This document shows, piece by piece, positions 7,400-15,757 of a stretch of 64,000 nucleotides of DNA. The notes beneath the pieces are model-generated. The model was not told the DNA's origin and did no database searches. It saw only the letters and a program-made list of their open reading frames with translations. This DNA comes from Streptomyces sp. CB02261 (GTDB taxonomy: Bacteria; Actinomycetota; Actinomycetes; Streptomycetales; Streptomycetaceae): NCBI RefSeq assembly GCF_001905665.1, contig NZ_LIVX01000006.1:310001-374000 (forward strand), written 5' to 3'. Numbering within the stretch: position 1 is the stretch's first letter; the number at the start of each line of letters is the position of its first letter. Position numbers and translations under genes: made by a program.

Positions 7400-9472
7400 T
7401 CAGCCGGCGGCGGGGGTCCAGCCGTCGAGCCAGAGCGCGGTGTCCTGGGCGGCGGCCTGGGCGGGCGTCAGGTGGGGGCGGTCCGGGTGGGCGGGGCCGG
7501 AGCCGGGGCCCGTGTTGCGGTACTCGGCGAAGCGGTCGGCCTTCCAGGAGAAGCCGCCCATGTCCGTCCAGGGCGTGGTCCGGACGGCGCCGCCGAGGTA
7601 GGTGTCGCGGACGGTCGTCTGCGGGTCGAGGCTCGCGTCCCCGCCGGCGTGCCAGGGGCGTCCGAGGTGGAAGCTGCCCGCGGTGACGTCACCGTTCACG
7701 GTGGAGCGCGTGATGAGGAAGCCCTTGCGGCCCGCGGGGGTGCTCGGTGCCGTCACGTATCCGGCGGACGTACCGTCCCAGCGCTTCTTCAGGGTGAGGA
7801 CGGACCTGTCGATGACGGCCGTGGCGCGGCCGAAGACGAAGTCGACGTTGCCGATCACATAAGAGCCGGTGACGTACACCCGGCCGGTCCTGTCCTTCGC
7901 GGCGGTGTCGAGGAGAAGGGTGTCCTGGTCCCCGCTGATGATGACGGAGTCGAGGAGGATCCGGTCGGCGGCCGTGCGCAGGGCGACGGCCTGGTGTCCG
8001 TTCAGGTTCCGGTTCGCGGCCTCGTCGAAGTCGTTGGAGAGGGTGAGGTTGCGCGCCTGGAAGTCGTCCGCCTCGACGGCGACGGTGGCGCTGCCGCCCG
8101 TGCCGTAGGTGCCCGAGCCGTCGGGCCTGGTCATGCCGGAGGCGTGGCCCTCGACGATGACGGTGTCCTTGCGGCTGCCGCCGGTGCCTTCGATGGTGAC
8201 GTGGGGCTTGTTCGACGGGATCTTGACCGTCTCGCGGTAGACGCCGGGCGCGACCCGGATCACCACGCGGGAGGTGTTCCCCGCCGGTACGGCGTCGACG
8301 GCCTTCTGGATGCTGGTGAACCGGCCGCTGCCGTCCTTGGCCACGGTCAGGACGGTGGCGGCGGGGGCGACGGCCGTCGTCGGGGTGGTGCCGAGCGAGG
8401 AGCGCGGGCCGGCGCCGGACCTGAGCAGCGCGGGCACGGCGGCCGCCGGGTCGGGGGTGTACGGGTAGAAGGTCCTGGGGTCGAACGCCGTCCCGCCGCT
8501 CTCGTTGCGGCCGGTCGTGCCGGAGAAGATGTTGCCGCGCTGGACGAGGGCGGCGGTGCCGTCCTTGGTCACGGGGTTGTTCACGCCCTGGAAGTAGCTG
8601 TTCTCCAGGACCATCCGGGTCCTGCCGCGCGCGTAGTTCCCGTAGGACGAGGTGATGTTCGTGCCCGCGTCGTCCTGGAGCAGGTTGTTGTAGAGGTGGG
8701 CGTGGGCGACGTTGTCGGTGGAGGGGTTGCGCTGTTCGGTCTCGCGGATCCAGTTGTGATGGATCGTGAGGTCGGCGGTGACGTTGTCGGTCCAGCCGAT
8801 GCCGAAGGTCTTGTTGTTGTTCCCGAGCCTGTTCCAGGACACGGTGACGTACGTCGTGTCCTTGCGGCTGTCGATGAGGCCGTCGGCCATGTGCCGCAGG
8901 TCGTTGTGGTCGATCCACACGTGGTGGGCGCCGTCCATCTGCACGGCGTCGAAGTCGTGTTCCTTGTCGTTCCAGACGCCCTGGTACGTGTCACGGATCG
9001 TCAGGTTCCGGATGATCACGTTGTGGACGCCGGGGCCGAGGTAGAAGCCGCCGCCGACGATGTGGCCGGAGGTGCCGGAGCCGATGACGGTCTTGTCGGA
9101 GGCGACCTTGATCTCCTTGCCCGTGGGGTTCACGGTGATCGTCCCGGCCACGACGATGACGTACGGCTCGGGCGCGGCCGCGTACTTCTCCAGTTCGGCG
9201 AGGGTCCTGACGGTGACGGTCCTCCCGTCGCGCCCGCCGTACGTCCCGTTCTGTCCGAGCGCGTCGACCGAGGCGAAGCCGTCGGCGACGGCGCGGGCCC
9301 ACGCGGGCGCGGGGGTGTCCGCGGCCTTCGCCTCGGGCCGGGCGTCCGTGCCGAACACGCCGAAGGCCGTGCCGTACGCCAGGGTCCCGGCCGCGGCGAG
9401 CGCCGCGGGGACGCCGAGCACCAGGGCCCTTCCTCGCCTGCGGTGCCTCGCCCTGCCTCGGGTCTCGGTCAT
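7400..9472 (-). CDS. Secreted bifunctional pectate lyase (PL1) - pectin methylesterase (CE8)
   Basis: A 690-residue exported enzyme. The basic N-terminus followed by a hydrophobic segment (residues ~15-40) is a signal peptide or anchor. Residues ~60-340 are a PL1 pectate lyase beta-helix ('VWIDHNDLRHMADGLID', 'VSWNRLGNNNKTFG'). Residues ~370-690 are a carbohydrate esterase family 8 domain with all expected motifs: 'GHQAVAL', 'SGDQDTLLLD', 'GNVDFVFGRA' with the catalytic Asp pair, and 'LGRPW'. The esterase demethylates pectin so that the fused lyase can cleave polygalacturonate. The ATG at 9472 follows GGAAGGA; the frame is open upstream, but that part is antisense to the next gene. A gene for a necrosis-inducing protein lies just upstream. 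Confidence 0.93.
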   Translation of the reverse strand: MTETRGRARHRRRGRALVLGVPAALAAAGTLAYGTAFGVFGTDARPEAKAADTPAPAWARAVADGFASVDALGQNGTYGGRDGRTVTVRTLAELEKYAAAPEPYVIVVAGTITVNPTGKEIKVASDKTVIGSGTSGHIVGGGFYLGPGVHNVIIRNLTIRDTYQGVWNDKEHDFDAVQMDGAHHVWIDHNDLRHMADGLIDSRKDTTYVTVSWNRLGNNNKTFGIGWTDNVTADLTIHHNWIRETEQRNPSTDNVAHAHLYNNLLQDDAGTNITSSYGNYARGRTRMVLENSYFQGVNNPVTKDGTAALVQRGNIFSGTTGRNESGGTAFDPRTFYPYTPDPAAAVPALLRSGAGPRSSLGTTPTTAVAPAATVLTVAKDGSGRFTSIQKAVDAVPAGNTSRVVIRVAPGVYRETVKIPSNKPHVTIEGTGGSRKDTVIVEGHASGMTRPDGSGTYGTGGSATVAVEADDFQARNLTLSNDFDEAANRNLNGHQAVALRTAADRILLDSVIISGDQDTLLLDTAAKDRTGRVYVTGSYVIGNVDFVFGRATAVIDRSVLTLKKRWDGTSAGYVTAPSTPAGRKGFLITRSTVNGDVTAGSFHLGRPWHAGGDASLDPQTTVRDTYLGGAVRTTPWTDMGGFSWKADRFAEYRNTGPGSGPAHPDRPHLTPAQAAAQDTALWLDGWTPAAG

Positions 9473-9500
9473 GTCGTGCGTCCTTCCGTCCGTGGGGGTG

Positions 9501-9521
9501 CCCGCCCCGGGAAGGGGCGGG
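9501..9521 (-). terminator. Hairpin between NLP and pectinase genes
   Basis: Perfect 8-bp GC arms (9501-9508 and 9514-9521) around a 5-base loop. It lies 52 bp past the stop of the NLP gene and just ahead of the pectate lyase gene, so it probably ends the NLP transcript. Confidence 0.5.
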
Positions 9522-9573
9522 CGGACGGTAGTCGCCGCGGCGCGCGGAAAGGTTGCCGCCGTCCTGCCGCCGG

Positions 9574-10341
9574 TCAGGCGTAGGGGTCGAACGGGATGCC
9601 GGACGGTTTGGCCTTGGCCAGGTGGGAGGCGAGGTTGCCGTCCTTCAGACCGAACACGGCGCTGCCGAAGTCGGCCGCGCTGAGCTTTTCGCGCAGGCCG
9701 GCGGGGTAGCCGTTCCAGCCGACCAGGCTCGGGAACTGCCAGGTGTGCTGGTGGTTCTCGGGCGGTTCGTCGTTGCTGTTCGCCGGCCGGAAGCAGTGCG
9801 TGCCGATGCCGTCCTTGTGGTAGACGATCTTGGGATGGGTGCCGTCCCAGCGGATCCGGTCGCGGCCGTGGATGTCGAAGTCGCCGTGGGCGGAGGTGGA
9901 GACGTACTGCGCCTGGTTGTTCTGCACCCACACGACGACGTGTTCCCAGTCGTGGCGGTGTCCCCCGAGGCTGGTGCCGGGCAGGGCCTGGTCCTTCTCG
10001 AAGTACAGGCCGTAGATGATGGCGCACCAGCCGTTGTTGCACTTCGCGCGGGCGTATCCGTTGGTCTGGGTGAGGTCCCAGGAGTCCCGGCACTGGCCGT
10101 TGAGCGCGCCGGACGGGTTGAGGCCCGGGTTGATCGTGCCGTCGGGCCCGATGGCGGCGGTGGGGTAGCAGCCGTCGGTGTCGTAGTCGTAGGCCGGCTG
10201 GAACGTCTGCTCCAGGCCGTCGGCGTTGGCGGGCAGCGCCGGGGGCGGAGCGGCGAAGGCGCTGCCGGGCAGAGCGATGATCAACGTGAGGGCGCCGGCG
10301 AGCGCGAGGGCGCCCCGGGCGGCGTACGCCTGTGTCTTCAC
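9574..10341 (-). CDS. NPP1-family (NLP) necrosis-inducing secreted protein
   Basis: About 255 residues from the GTG at 10341, which is preceded by AGGGGAGACA. Further in-frame starts up to 10398 have no ribosome site. A signal peptide ends near 'GSAFA-APPP'. The mature protein has the NLP heptapeptide 'GHRHDWE', which in characterised family members coordinates a metal and is needed for membrane damage in dicot plants. An early pair of cysteines ('GCYP', 'GQCRD') matches the type with a disulfide. It sits next to the pectinolytic fusion gene on the same strand, suggesting a plant-material theme. Activity is inferred from family only. Confidence 0.9.
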   Translation of the reverse strand: MKTQAYAARGALALAGALTLIIALPGSAFAAPPPALPANADGLEQTFQPAYDYDTDGCYPTAAIGPDGTINPGLNPSGALNGQCRDSWDLTQTNGYARAKCNNGWCAIIYGLYFEKDQALPGTSLGGHRHDWEHVVVWVQNNQAQYVSTSAHGDFDIHGRDRIRWDGTHPKIVYHKDGIGTHCFRPANSNDEPPENHQHTWQFPSLVGWNGYPAGLREKLSAADFGSAVFGLKDGNLASHLAKAKPSGIPFDPYA

Positions 10342-10488
10342 TGTCTCCCCTGGGTCGGGCGGCATGGTGCGACGGACGGACGCCATCTTGGCATGCACAG
10401 TTCATGACTGGAGGAACCGTGCGTGAACTCGTCGCGCCAGGGCCGGGGCTGGACGCGGCGGCAAGCGACCCTTCCCGAGTCGAGCGGT

Positions 10489-10506
10489 AGACGATACGTA
10501 TCGTCT
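10489..10506. promoter_or_regulatory. 18-bp perfect palindrome, probable repressor operator
   Basis: AGACGATACGTATCGTCT reads identically on both strands and ends 17 bp before the glycosyltransferase ATG at 10524. Size and symmetry fit a TetR- or similar homodimeric repressor site overlapping the core promoter. No regulator gene is adjacent, so the repressor would be encoded elsewhere. Confidence 0.65.
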
Positions 10507-10523
10507 CGTCTATGGTGGGCGTC

Positions 10524-11726
10524 ATGACCACCACCGCGTCACCCGCGCACATCGCCATGTTCTCCATCGCCGCCCACGGCCACGTGAACCCCAGCCTCGA
10601 GGTCATCCGCGAGCTCGTCGCCCGGGGCCACCGCGTCAGTTACGCCGTCCCCGCCTCCTTCGCCGAGAAGGTCGCGGAGACCGGGGCCACGCCCGTCGTC
10701 TACACCTCGACCCTGCCGACCGACGACGACCCCGACGCCTGGGGCACGGAACTGATCGACAACATCGAACCGTTCCTCGCCGACGCCGTGCAGGCGCTGC
10801 CCCAGCTCGCCGCGGCCTTCGACAAGGACCGGCCGGACCTCGTGCTCCACGACATCACCGCCTATCCGGCGCCCGTCCTCGCCCACACCTGGGGCGTCCC
10901 CGCCCTCTCCCTCTGGCCGAACCTCGTGCCCTGGGAGGGATACGAGGAGGAGGTCGCCGAGCCGATGTTCGCCGAGCTCAAGGCCTCGGCCCGCGGCAAG
11001 GCGTACTACGCGCGGTTCGAGGCCTGGCTCGGCGAGCACGGCGTCGACACCCATCCGGACCGGTTCATCGCGCGCCCGCGCCGCGCGCTCGTCCTCATCC
11101 CCAAGGCGCTCCAGCCGCACGCCGACCGCGTCGACGAGTCCGTCTACACCTTCGTCGGCGCCTGCCAGGGCGAGCGTGCCGCGCAGGGCGAGTGGCAGCG
11201 GCCGGCGGACGCCGAGAAGGTCGTCCTGGTCTCACTCGGCTCCTCCTTCACCAAGCAGCCCGGCTTCTACCGGGACTGCGCGGAGGCGTTCGCCGGGCTT
11301 CCCGGCTGGCATGTCGTCCTCCAGATCGGGAAGTTCGTGGACCCGGCCGAGCTCGGCGATCTGCCGGCCAACGTCGAAGTGCACTCCTGGGTGCCCCAGT
11401 TGGCGATCCTGCGGCAGGCCGACGCGTTCGTGACCCACGCGGGCGCGGGAGGCAGCCAGGAGGGCCTGGCCACGGCCACGCCCATGGTGGCCGTTCCGCA
11501 GGCCGTCGACCAGTTCGGGAACGCCGACATGCTCCAGTCCCTGGGCGTGGCCCGGCACCTGCCGATGGACGAGGTCACCCCGGAGCGCCTGCGGAAGGAC
11601 GTACTGGCCCTGCTCGACGACCCCGAGGTGGCGCGCCGCGCACGGCGGATCCAGGAGTCGATGGCCCGCGAGGGCGGAACGCGCCGGGCCGCCGACCTGA
11701 TCGAGGCCGAGCTCGCGGGTACGTGA
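10524..11726 (+). CDS. Macrolide-type UDP-glycosyltransferase (MGT/OleD family)
   Basis: A 400-residue GT-B glycosyltransferase of family GT1. The N-terminus 'IAMFSIAAHGHVNPSLEVI' holds the catalytic His, and the donor-binding block 'HAGAGGSQEG...PMVAVPQAVDQ' is intact near residue 310-335. The closest recognised relatives are actinobacterial macrolide glycosyltransferases (Mgt, OleI, OleD) that inactivate macrolides by glucosylation from UDP-glucose; broad acceptor range is common. An alternative ATG at 10512 has no ribosome site. No polyketide or sugar-biosynthesis genes are near, so it is more likely a resistance or detoxification enzyme than a pathway tailoring enzyme. The upstream palindrome suggests inducible expression. 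Confidence 0.9.
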   Translation: MTTTASPAHIAMFSIAAHGHVNPSLEVIRELVARGHRVSYAVPASFAEKVAETGATPVVYTSTLPTDDDPDAWGTELIDNIEPFLADAVQALPQLAAAFDKDRPDLVLHDITAYPAPVLAHTWGVPALSLWPNLVPWEGYEEEVAEPMFAELKASARGKAYYARFEAWLGEHGVDTHPDRFIARPRRALVLIPKALQPHADRVDESVYTFVGACQGERAAQGEWQRPADAEKVVLVSLGSSFTKQPGFYRDCAEAFAGLPGWHVVLQIGKFVDPAELGDLPANVEVHSWVPQLAILRQADAFVTHAGAGGSQEGLATATPMVAVPQAVDQFGNADMLQSLGVARHLPMDEVTPERLRKDVLALLDDPEVARRARRIQESMAREGGTRRAADLIEAELAGT

Positions 11727-11782
11727 CCGGGACGGACGGCCCTCAGCCGATGGCGCGGTACGAAGCGGACGGACGGCCCGCC

Positions 11783-11816
11783 ACCCGTCGTACCGGTGGA
11801 GCGGTACGGAGCGGGT
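11783..11816. terminator. Imperfect hairpin between convergent genes
   Basis: CGTACCG and CGGTACG arms around a 6-base loop, flanked by partly complementary ACCCGT/GCGGGT. It lies between the glycosyltransferase and SecDF stops and may terminate in both directions. Confidence 0.4.
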
Positions 11817-11835
11817 GACGGGCCGCGTCGTGGGG

Positions 11836-14154
11836 TCAGACCACGGCGCCCGAACGGTCCCGTTGGACACCGGCCCGCGGCCGTGGCCCGGGGGCGCCAC
11901 CGGAGGCGGCGGCCCGGGCCGGGCTCCTCGTCTCCAGGGCGACGGCCAGCGGCATCGCGGTGAAGACGGTGGACGCCATGCCCAGGACCACGCCCGCGAG
12001 CAGCGCGACGGAGAAGTCGGTGAGCGAGTCACCGCCCAGGACCGCGAGCGCCACCAGGACGAACAGCGCGCCCATGCCGGTGTTGACCGTACGGGGCAGG
12101 GTCTGGGCCACGGCCCGGTCCGCGAGGTCCGGGAGCGGCACTCCCCCGCCACGGCGCCTGAGCTCCCGCAGCCGGTCGAGCACGACCACGGAGTCGTTGA
12201 CCGAGTAGCCGACGACGGTCAGGAGCGCGGCGAGGAAGACGCTGTCCACCGGCTTGCCGAGCCAGGCGAACAGGCCCACGACGAGCAGGACGTCCTGGGT
12301 CATGGCGGCCACCGCCGCAGTCGCGTACGTCCAGCGGAACCGTACGGTCAGATAGAGCAGTTGGGCCGCGACCGCGAGTCCGAGCGCGAGCAGGGCGTGG
12401 GTGCGCAGCTCGCCTCCCAGGCTGGGGCCGATCAGGTCGTCGCGCTCCACCTCCACCGGGCCCGCGACCCGGGCGAGGGCCTCCCGGATCTCCCGCTGCT
12501 CACCCTCACCGCTCTCCCGGACGCGTACCGACACGTCGCTGTCACCGGTCGTCTGGACGACGGCGTCCGGGAAGCCCGCCTTCGCGATCGCCGCGCGCGC
12601 CGCGTCCGCGTCGACGGGCCGTTCCGCCGTGTACCGGACGACCCGGCCGCCGGTGAACTCGACGCCGAACTCCAGGCCGCGGACGCCGATCCCGGCGAGT
12701 GCCACCATCAGGAGTCCGGCGCAGGACAGCAGCCAGCGGCGCCGGCGGACCATCAGCCGCGGGACGCGCCGGGTCAGCCGGGTGCGCAGCCGGCCGAGTC
12801 CCGCCATGCCGGTGACTGCCGGCCGTCGGCGCACGGCGGGCAGACGCAGGGCCAGATCGGCGAGGAGACGGGTGATCACCATCGCGGTGAGGAGCGAGGT
12901 CACCACGCCGATCGCGAGGGTCACGCCGAAGCCCTTGACGGGGCCGGTGGCGAAGACGAACAGCAGGCCGGCCGCGAGCAGGGTGGTGACATGGGAGTCC
13001 GCGACCGCGCTCCACACCTTGCCGAAGGCCCTCGCCAGGGGCCGCCGTGGATCCGGCCGGGTCGTCCGGCCGAGCGCCGCGTACTCCTCCCTCGCCCGTT
13101 CGAAGACGAGGACGTTCGCGTCGACGGCGATGCCGATGGCCAGGACGAAGCCGGCGAGGCCGGGCAGGGTGAGCGTGGCCCCGAGGGCGACCACGGCGGC
13201 GTACGAGATCAGCCCGTAGAGGAGGAGGGCGGCGGTCGCGAGGACGCCGAGGAGCCGGTAGACCACCATGACGAAGACGCCGGTGCAGGCGAGACCGATC
13301 ACCGCGGCCCAGGCGCTGGCCCGGATCGCCTCGGCGCCGAGCGTCGGTCCCACGGTGCTCTGCTCGACCGTCGTCACCGGGACCGGCAGCGCGCCGCCCT
13401 CCACGAGCGCGGCGAGCTCGCGGGCCTCCTGCGCGGAGAACCCGCCGGTGATCTGCGCGGAGCCGCCGCCGATGCCGGCGCCGCACGGGACGCCGGCCTG
13501 CATGGCTGGGGCGGAGACGACGCGGTCGTCGAGCACGATCGCGACCCGGCGCGCCGGGTCCGCGGGCGCCGCGCAGGCCGCGTCGCCGGTCAGCCGGGCC
13601 CAGGTGTCGGCGGCGCCGTCGCGGAAGGAGAGGTCGACGGTCCAGCCCAGGCCCCGGGTGGTGTCGAGGACGGAGTCGGCGCTCTTGACGCCGTCGCCGG
13701 TGAGCGCGGGCGCCGCCAGGGTGAGGAAACGTCCCGGCGCGTCGGGGTCGGCGAGGACACGGGTGCCGTTCGCCGCGGCCGGTCCGGCGGGGCCCCCGGT
13801 CGTGCCGGTGACGGCGTGGAAGGTGAGCTGCGCCGTGCGGCCGATGGCGTCGGCCGCCTGGCGCGGGTCGCGCAGGCCGGGCAGTTCGACCACGATGCGC
13901 CGTTCGCCCGAGCGGGCGAGGGAGGGTTCGGCGACGCCGAGGCCGTCCACGCGCTTGCGGAGCACCTCCAGGGCGCGGTCGGTGGCGGCGGCGTCGGCCC
14001 GCGTGGCGGGTCCGTCCTCGGTCTGGAGGACGATGCGGGTCCCGCCACGGAGGTCGAGTCCGAGCCGGGGCGGGGTGGTCAGGGTGATCCAGAGGGAGAG
14101 CGCGACGACGGCGAGCGCGAGCAGCGCGCGCCAGAGCGCGGAACGAGAGGACAC
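11836..14154 (-). CDS. secDF: Fused protein-export membrane protein SecDF
   Basis: A 772-residue fusion of SecD and SecF. The N-terminal helix is followed by 'LGLDLRGGTRIVLQ', the SecD signature, a large periplasmic-type domain, and helices with 'AIGIAVDANVLVFER' (SecD) and 'GYSVNDSVVVLDRLRE' (SecF). Around residue 510 the SecF half begins with 'GLEFGVEFTGGRVV'. SecDF uses the proton gradient to assist late stages of Sec translocation. Streptomycetes usually have separate secD-secF genes next to ruvB plus such a fused paralog; here there are no Sec or ruv neighbours, so this is probably the accessory copy. It starts at a GTG without a strong ribosome site; a small secreted-protein gene precedes it by 148 bp. 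Confidence 0.93.
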   Translation of the reverse strand: MSSRSALWRALLALAVVALSLWITLTTPPRLGLDLRGGTRIVLQTEDGPATRADAAATDRALEVLRKRVDGLGVAEPSLARSGERRIVVELPGLRDPRQAADAIGRTAQLTFHAVTGTTGGPAGPAAANGTRVLADPDAPGRFLTLAAPALTGDGVKSADSVLDTTRGLGWTVDLSFRDGAADTWARLTGDAACAAPADPARRVAIVLDDRVVSAPAMQAGVPCGAGIGGGSAQITGGFSAQEARELAALVEGGALPVPVTTVEQSTVGPTLGAEAIRASAWAAVIGLACTGVFVMVVYRLLGVLATAALLLYGLISYAAVVALGATLTLPGLAGFVLAIGIAVDANVLVFERAREEYAALGRTTRPDPRRPLARAFGKVWSAVADSHVTTLLAAGLLFVFATGPVKGFGVTLAIGVVTSLLTAMVITRLLADLALRLPAVRRRPAVTGMAGLGRLRTRLTRRVPRLMVRRRRWLLSCAGLLMVALAGIGVRGLEFGVEFTGGRVVRYTAERPVDADAARAAIAKAGFPDAVVQTTGDSDVSVRVRESGEGEQREIREALARVAGPVEVERDDLIGPSLGGELRTHALLALGLAVAAQLLYLTVRFRWTYATAAVAAMTQDVLLVVGLFAWLGKPVDSVFLAALLTVVGYSVNDSVVVLDRLRELRRRGGGVPLPDLADRAVAQTLPRTVNTGMGALFVLVALAVLGGDSLTDFSVALLAGVVLGMASTVFTAMPLAVALETRSPARAAASGGAPGPRPRAGVQRDRSGAVV

Positions 14155-14301
14155 GGGTACTCCACGGGCAGCGCACGGCGACGGCGCGCGTCCACGCGGA
14201 GGGTGGGAACGCTCGTCGGCCGTGCCGGACGTACGGTCGGATACGCGTCGGGGACCGGTCCGAGGACATGCCGAAGGCCCGGAGGGCGACGCGGAGGAAC
14301 G

Positions 14302-14700
14302 TCAGCTGTACCGGGTGGAGGGAGGACCGCGCGGGGCGCGGGGGCCGTGGGGGCCGGCGGGCGGCGCACGCTCGCGGCGGGGGTCGCCCATGAGTACGCC
14401 CCGCGCCGGAACGGGCGGTTCGGGCGGAACGGTGCCGGTGGTGGCGGGCGTGACCGGGATCCGTACGGGGTTCTCGACGGCCGCCGGGAGCCGTACGAAG
14501 GCGGTGGGCGCGAAGTGCGGCTCGGGCGACGAGACGCGCGGGGCGGCGGGGCGGGGACCATGGGTGGTCCCGGTGGCCTGCGCGGCGGCCGCGGGGGCCG
14601 TCGCTCCGGACGGCTGTGCGGCCGGGAGCACGAGGAGGGACCACACCGCGCAGAGGATCGCGGGCAGGAGGGCGGCGAGTCGCCGCGCGGAAGTCGCCAC
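14302..14700 (-). CDS. Small Pro/Ala-rich secreted hypothetical protein
   Basis: About 132 residues from the GTG at 14700, with AGGGG eight bases upstream. A hydrophobic helix at residues 9-27 ('LAALLPAILCAVWSLLVLP') is a signal peptide or anchor. The rest is rich in Pro, Ala, Thr and Arg, without Cys pairs or catalytic motifs. The frame is open much further upstream, but that part is antisense to other coding sequence. It may share a transcript with SecDF. I do not recognise the family. Confidence 0.55.
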   Translation of the reverse strand: MATSARRLAALLPAILCAVWSLLVLPAAQPSGATAPAAAAQATGTTHGPRPAAPRVSSPEPHFAPTAFVRLPAAVENPVRIPVTPATTGTVPPEPPVPARGVLMGDPRRERAPPAGPHGPRAPRGPPSTRYS

Positions 14701-14947
14701 CGTGTCGCCCCTCCCCTGGTGTCGTGGGCCCTGCTGTGCCGCGCCCAGCGTAGACCGGACGGACACGCCTGGTGCCGCCGGGCCCGGCGCGGGCCGCGTG
14801 AAGTGGGCCCGGTGGGGCGCGCGGTGGGGCGCCGCGGCAGCCGTGGCCGAGTACGACAGCTGAGTACGCGTGCTCATGTGGGGGCGGGGCGGCGGGCCGC
14901 ACGATGTGGGGGTCAGCGCTTCGTCCTCGGACCCAGGGGGCCCGCCC

Positions 14948-15610
14948 GTGCTCAGCCGTCTCGCCGCCCATGTCGTGCCGTTCTTCGGACGGCTGTCCGT
15001 CACCACCGACCCGGAGACCCGGATCGAACCCGGCAGCATCCTGGTCGTGAACCACACCTCGACGGCCGACCCGGCGCTCGTCCTGGCCGCGCTCCGCAAG
15101 CGGCTGGCCGTCGAGCCCGTCCTGCTCGCCACCTCCGGCCTGTGGCGGGTCCCGCTGCTCGGCCGGATCCTGACCCGCGAGGGTCATGTGCCCGTCCACC
15201 GCAACACCGTGCGCGCCGCCGCCGCCCTCGACCGGGCCGCGGTCGCGCTCGCCTCCGGACGGCACGTCATGCTGTACGCGGAGGGCCGCATCCCGCCGCG
15301 ACCGGACTCCGCCGAGAACCCGCCGGAGGCCTTCCGCACCGGGCTCGCCCGGCTCGCCGGGGCCACCGGGGCGCCGGTCGTACCGATCGGCCAGGCCGGT
15401 GCCCGCCGGATCACCTCCGGCGGCCGCGTGAAGCAGATCGCGGGGGTACTCACGGCGCCCGTCCGCAGACCGGACCTGCACGTCCACATCGGTACGCCGC
15501 TCCGGCTGCCCGACGACGTGGCCACGGCGACGACGCTGGCCCACCGGGCCGTCACGGAGGCGTGGCGGACGGCCGCGGGAGCGCTCGGTGAGACGGCGGC
15601 GCACCGGTGA
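14948..15610 (+). CDS. 1-acylglycerol-3-phosphate acyltransferase-like (PlsC)
   Basis: A 220-residue acyltransferase of the PlsC family. The catalytic block 'VNHTSTADP' provides the H-x4-D motif, and 'YAEGRI' corresponds to the substrate-binding EGT/R motif; 'VPIGQ' near residue 150 fits motif IV. It would esterify lysophosphatidate or a similar acceptor at the inner membrane face. The GTG at 14948 has AGGGGG nine bases upstream; a longer frame from 14870 has no homology at its N-terminus. Paralogs are common in streptomycetes, so the acceptor is uncertain. Confidence 0.87.
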   Translation: MLSRLAAHVVPFFGRLSVTTDPETRIEPGSILVVNHTSTADPALVLAALRKRLAVEPVLLATSGLWRVPLLGRILTREGHVPVHRNTVRAAAALDRAAVALASGRHVMLYAEGRIPPRPDSAENPPEAFRTGLARLAGATGAPVVPIGQAGARRITSGGRVKQIAGVLTAPVRRPDLHVHIGTPLRLPDDVATATTLAHRAVTEAWRTAAGALGETAAHR

Positions 15611-15703
15611 CGGGCGTCCGGCCTCGTTCGTGAGCGACGGGCGTTCACCCCGGGGCCGCACGGGAGTCACGCCGGGGACTCCCCCTGTTCCCGAACGGCG
15701 TTC

Positions 15704-15733
15704 TACGATGCGAGGGTTGTACGTGCACACGTA
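15704..15733 (+). promoter_or_regulatory. Candidate promoter and operator of the cupin-Toprim-like operon
   Basis: A -10-like TACGAT lies at 15704-15709. An inverted repeat TACGTG-CA-CACGTA occupies 15720-15733, about where transcription would begin, and the first gene starts at 15758 after AGGGGGAGG. The arrangement suggests repressor control of the whole seven-gene unit. Assigned by eye only. Confidence 0.4.
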
Positions 15734-15757
15734 TGGCGGGCGTCAGGGGGAGGCGCG

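Noticed and set aside
6707..9583. 958-codon open frame antisense to the pectinase and membrane-protein genes
   Set aside because: Its product is a Gly/Val/Arg-rich low-complexity string with no domain, while the opposite strand encodes clear PL1 and CE8 motifs. Long antisense frames are expected at this GC content.
10524..11726. Part of a macrolide biosynthetic cluster
   Set aside because: No polyketide synthase, deoxysugar or export genes within the window around it.
11815..15591. 1258-codon frame antisense to SecDF
   Set aside because: No conserved motif, Arg/Gly-rich composition, and it crosses SecDF, the secreted-protein gene and the acyltransferase gene on the correct frames.
12542..15730. 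1062-codon minus-strand frame overlapping SecDF in another frame
   Set aside because: Composition is that of a frame-shadow (Arg/Pro/His-rich); the neighbouring frame has all SecDF signatures.
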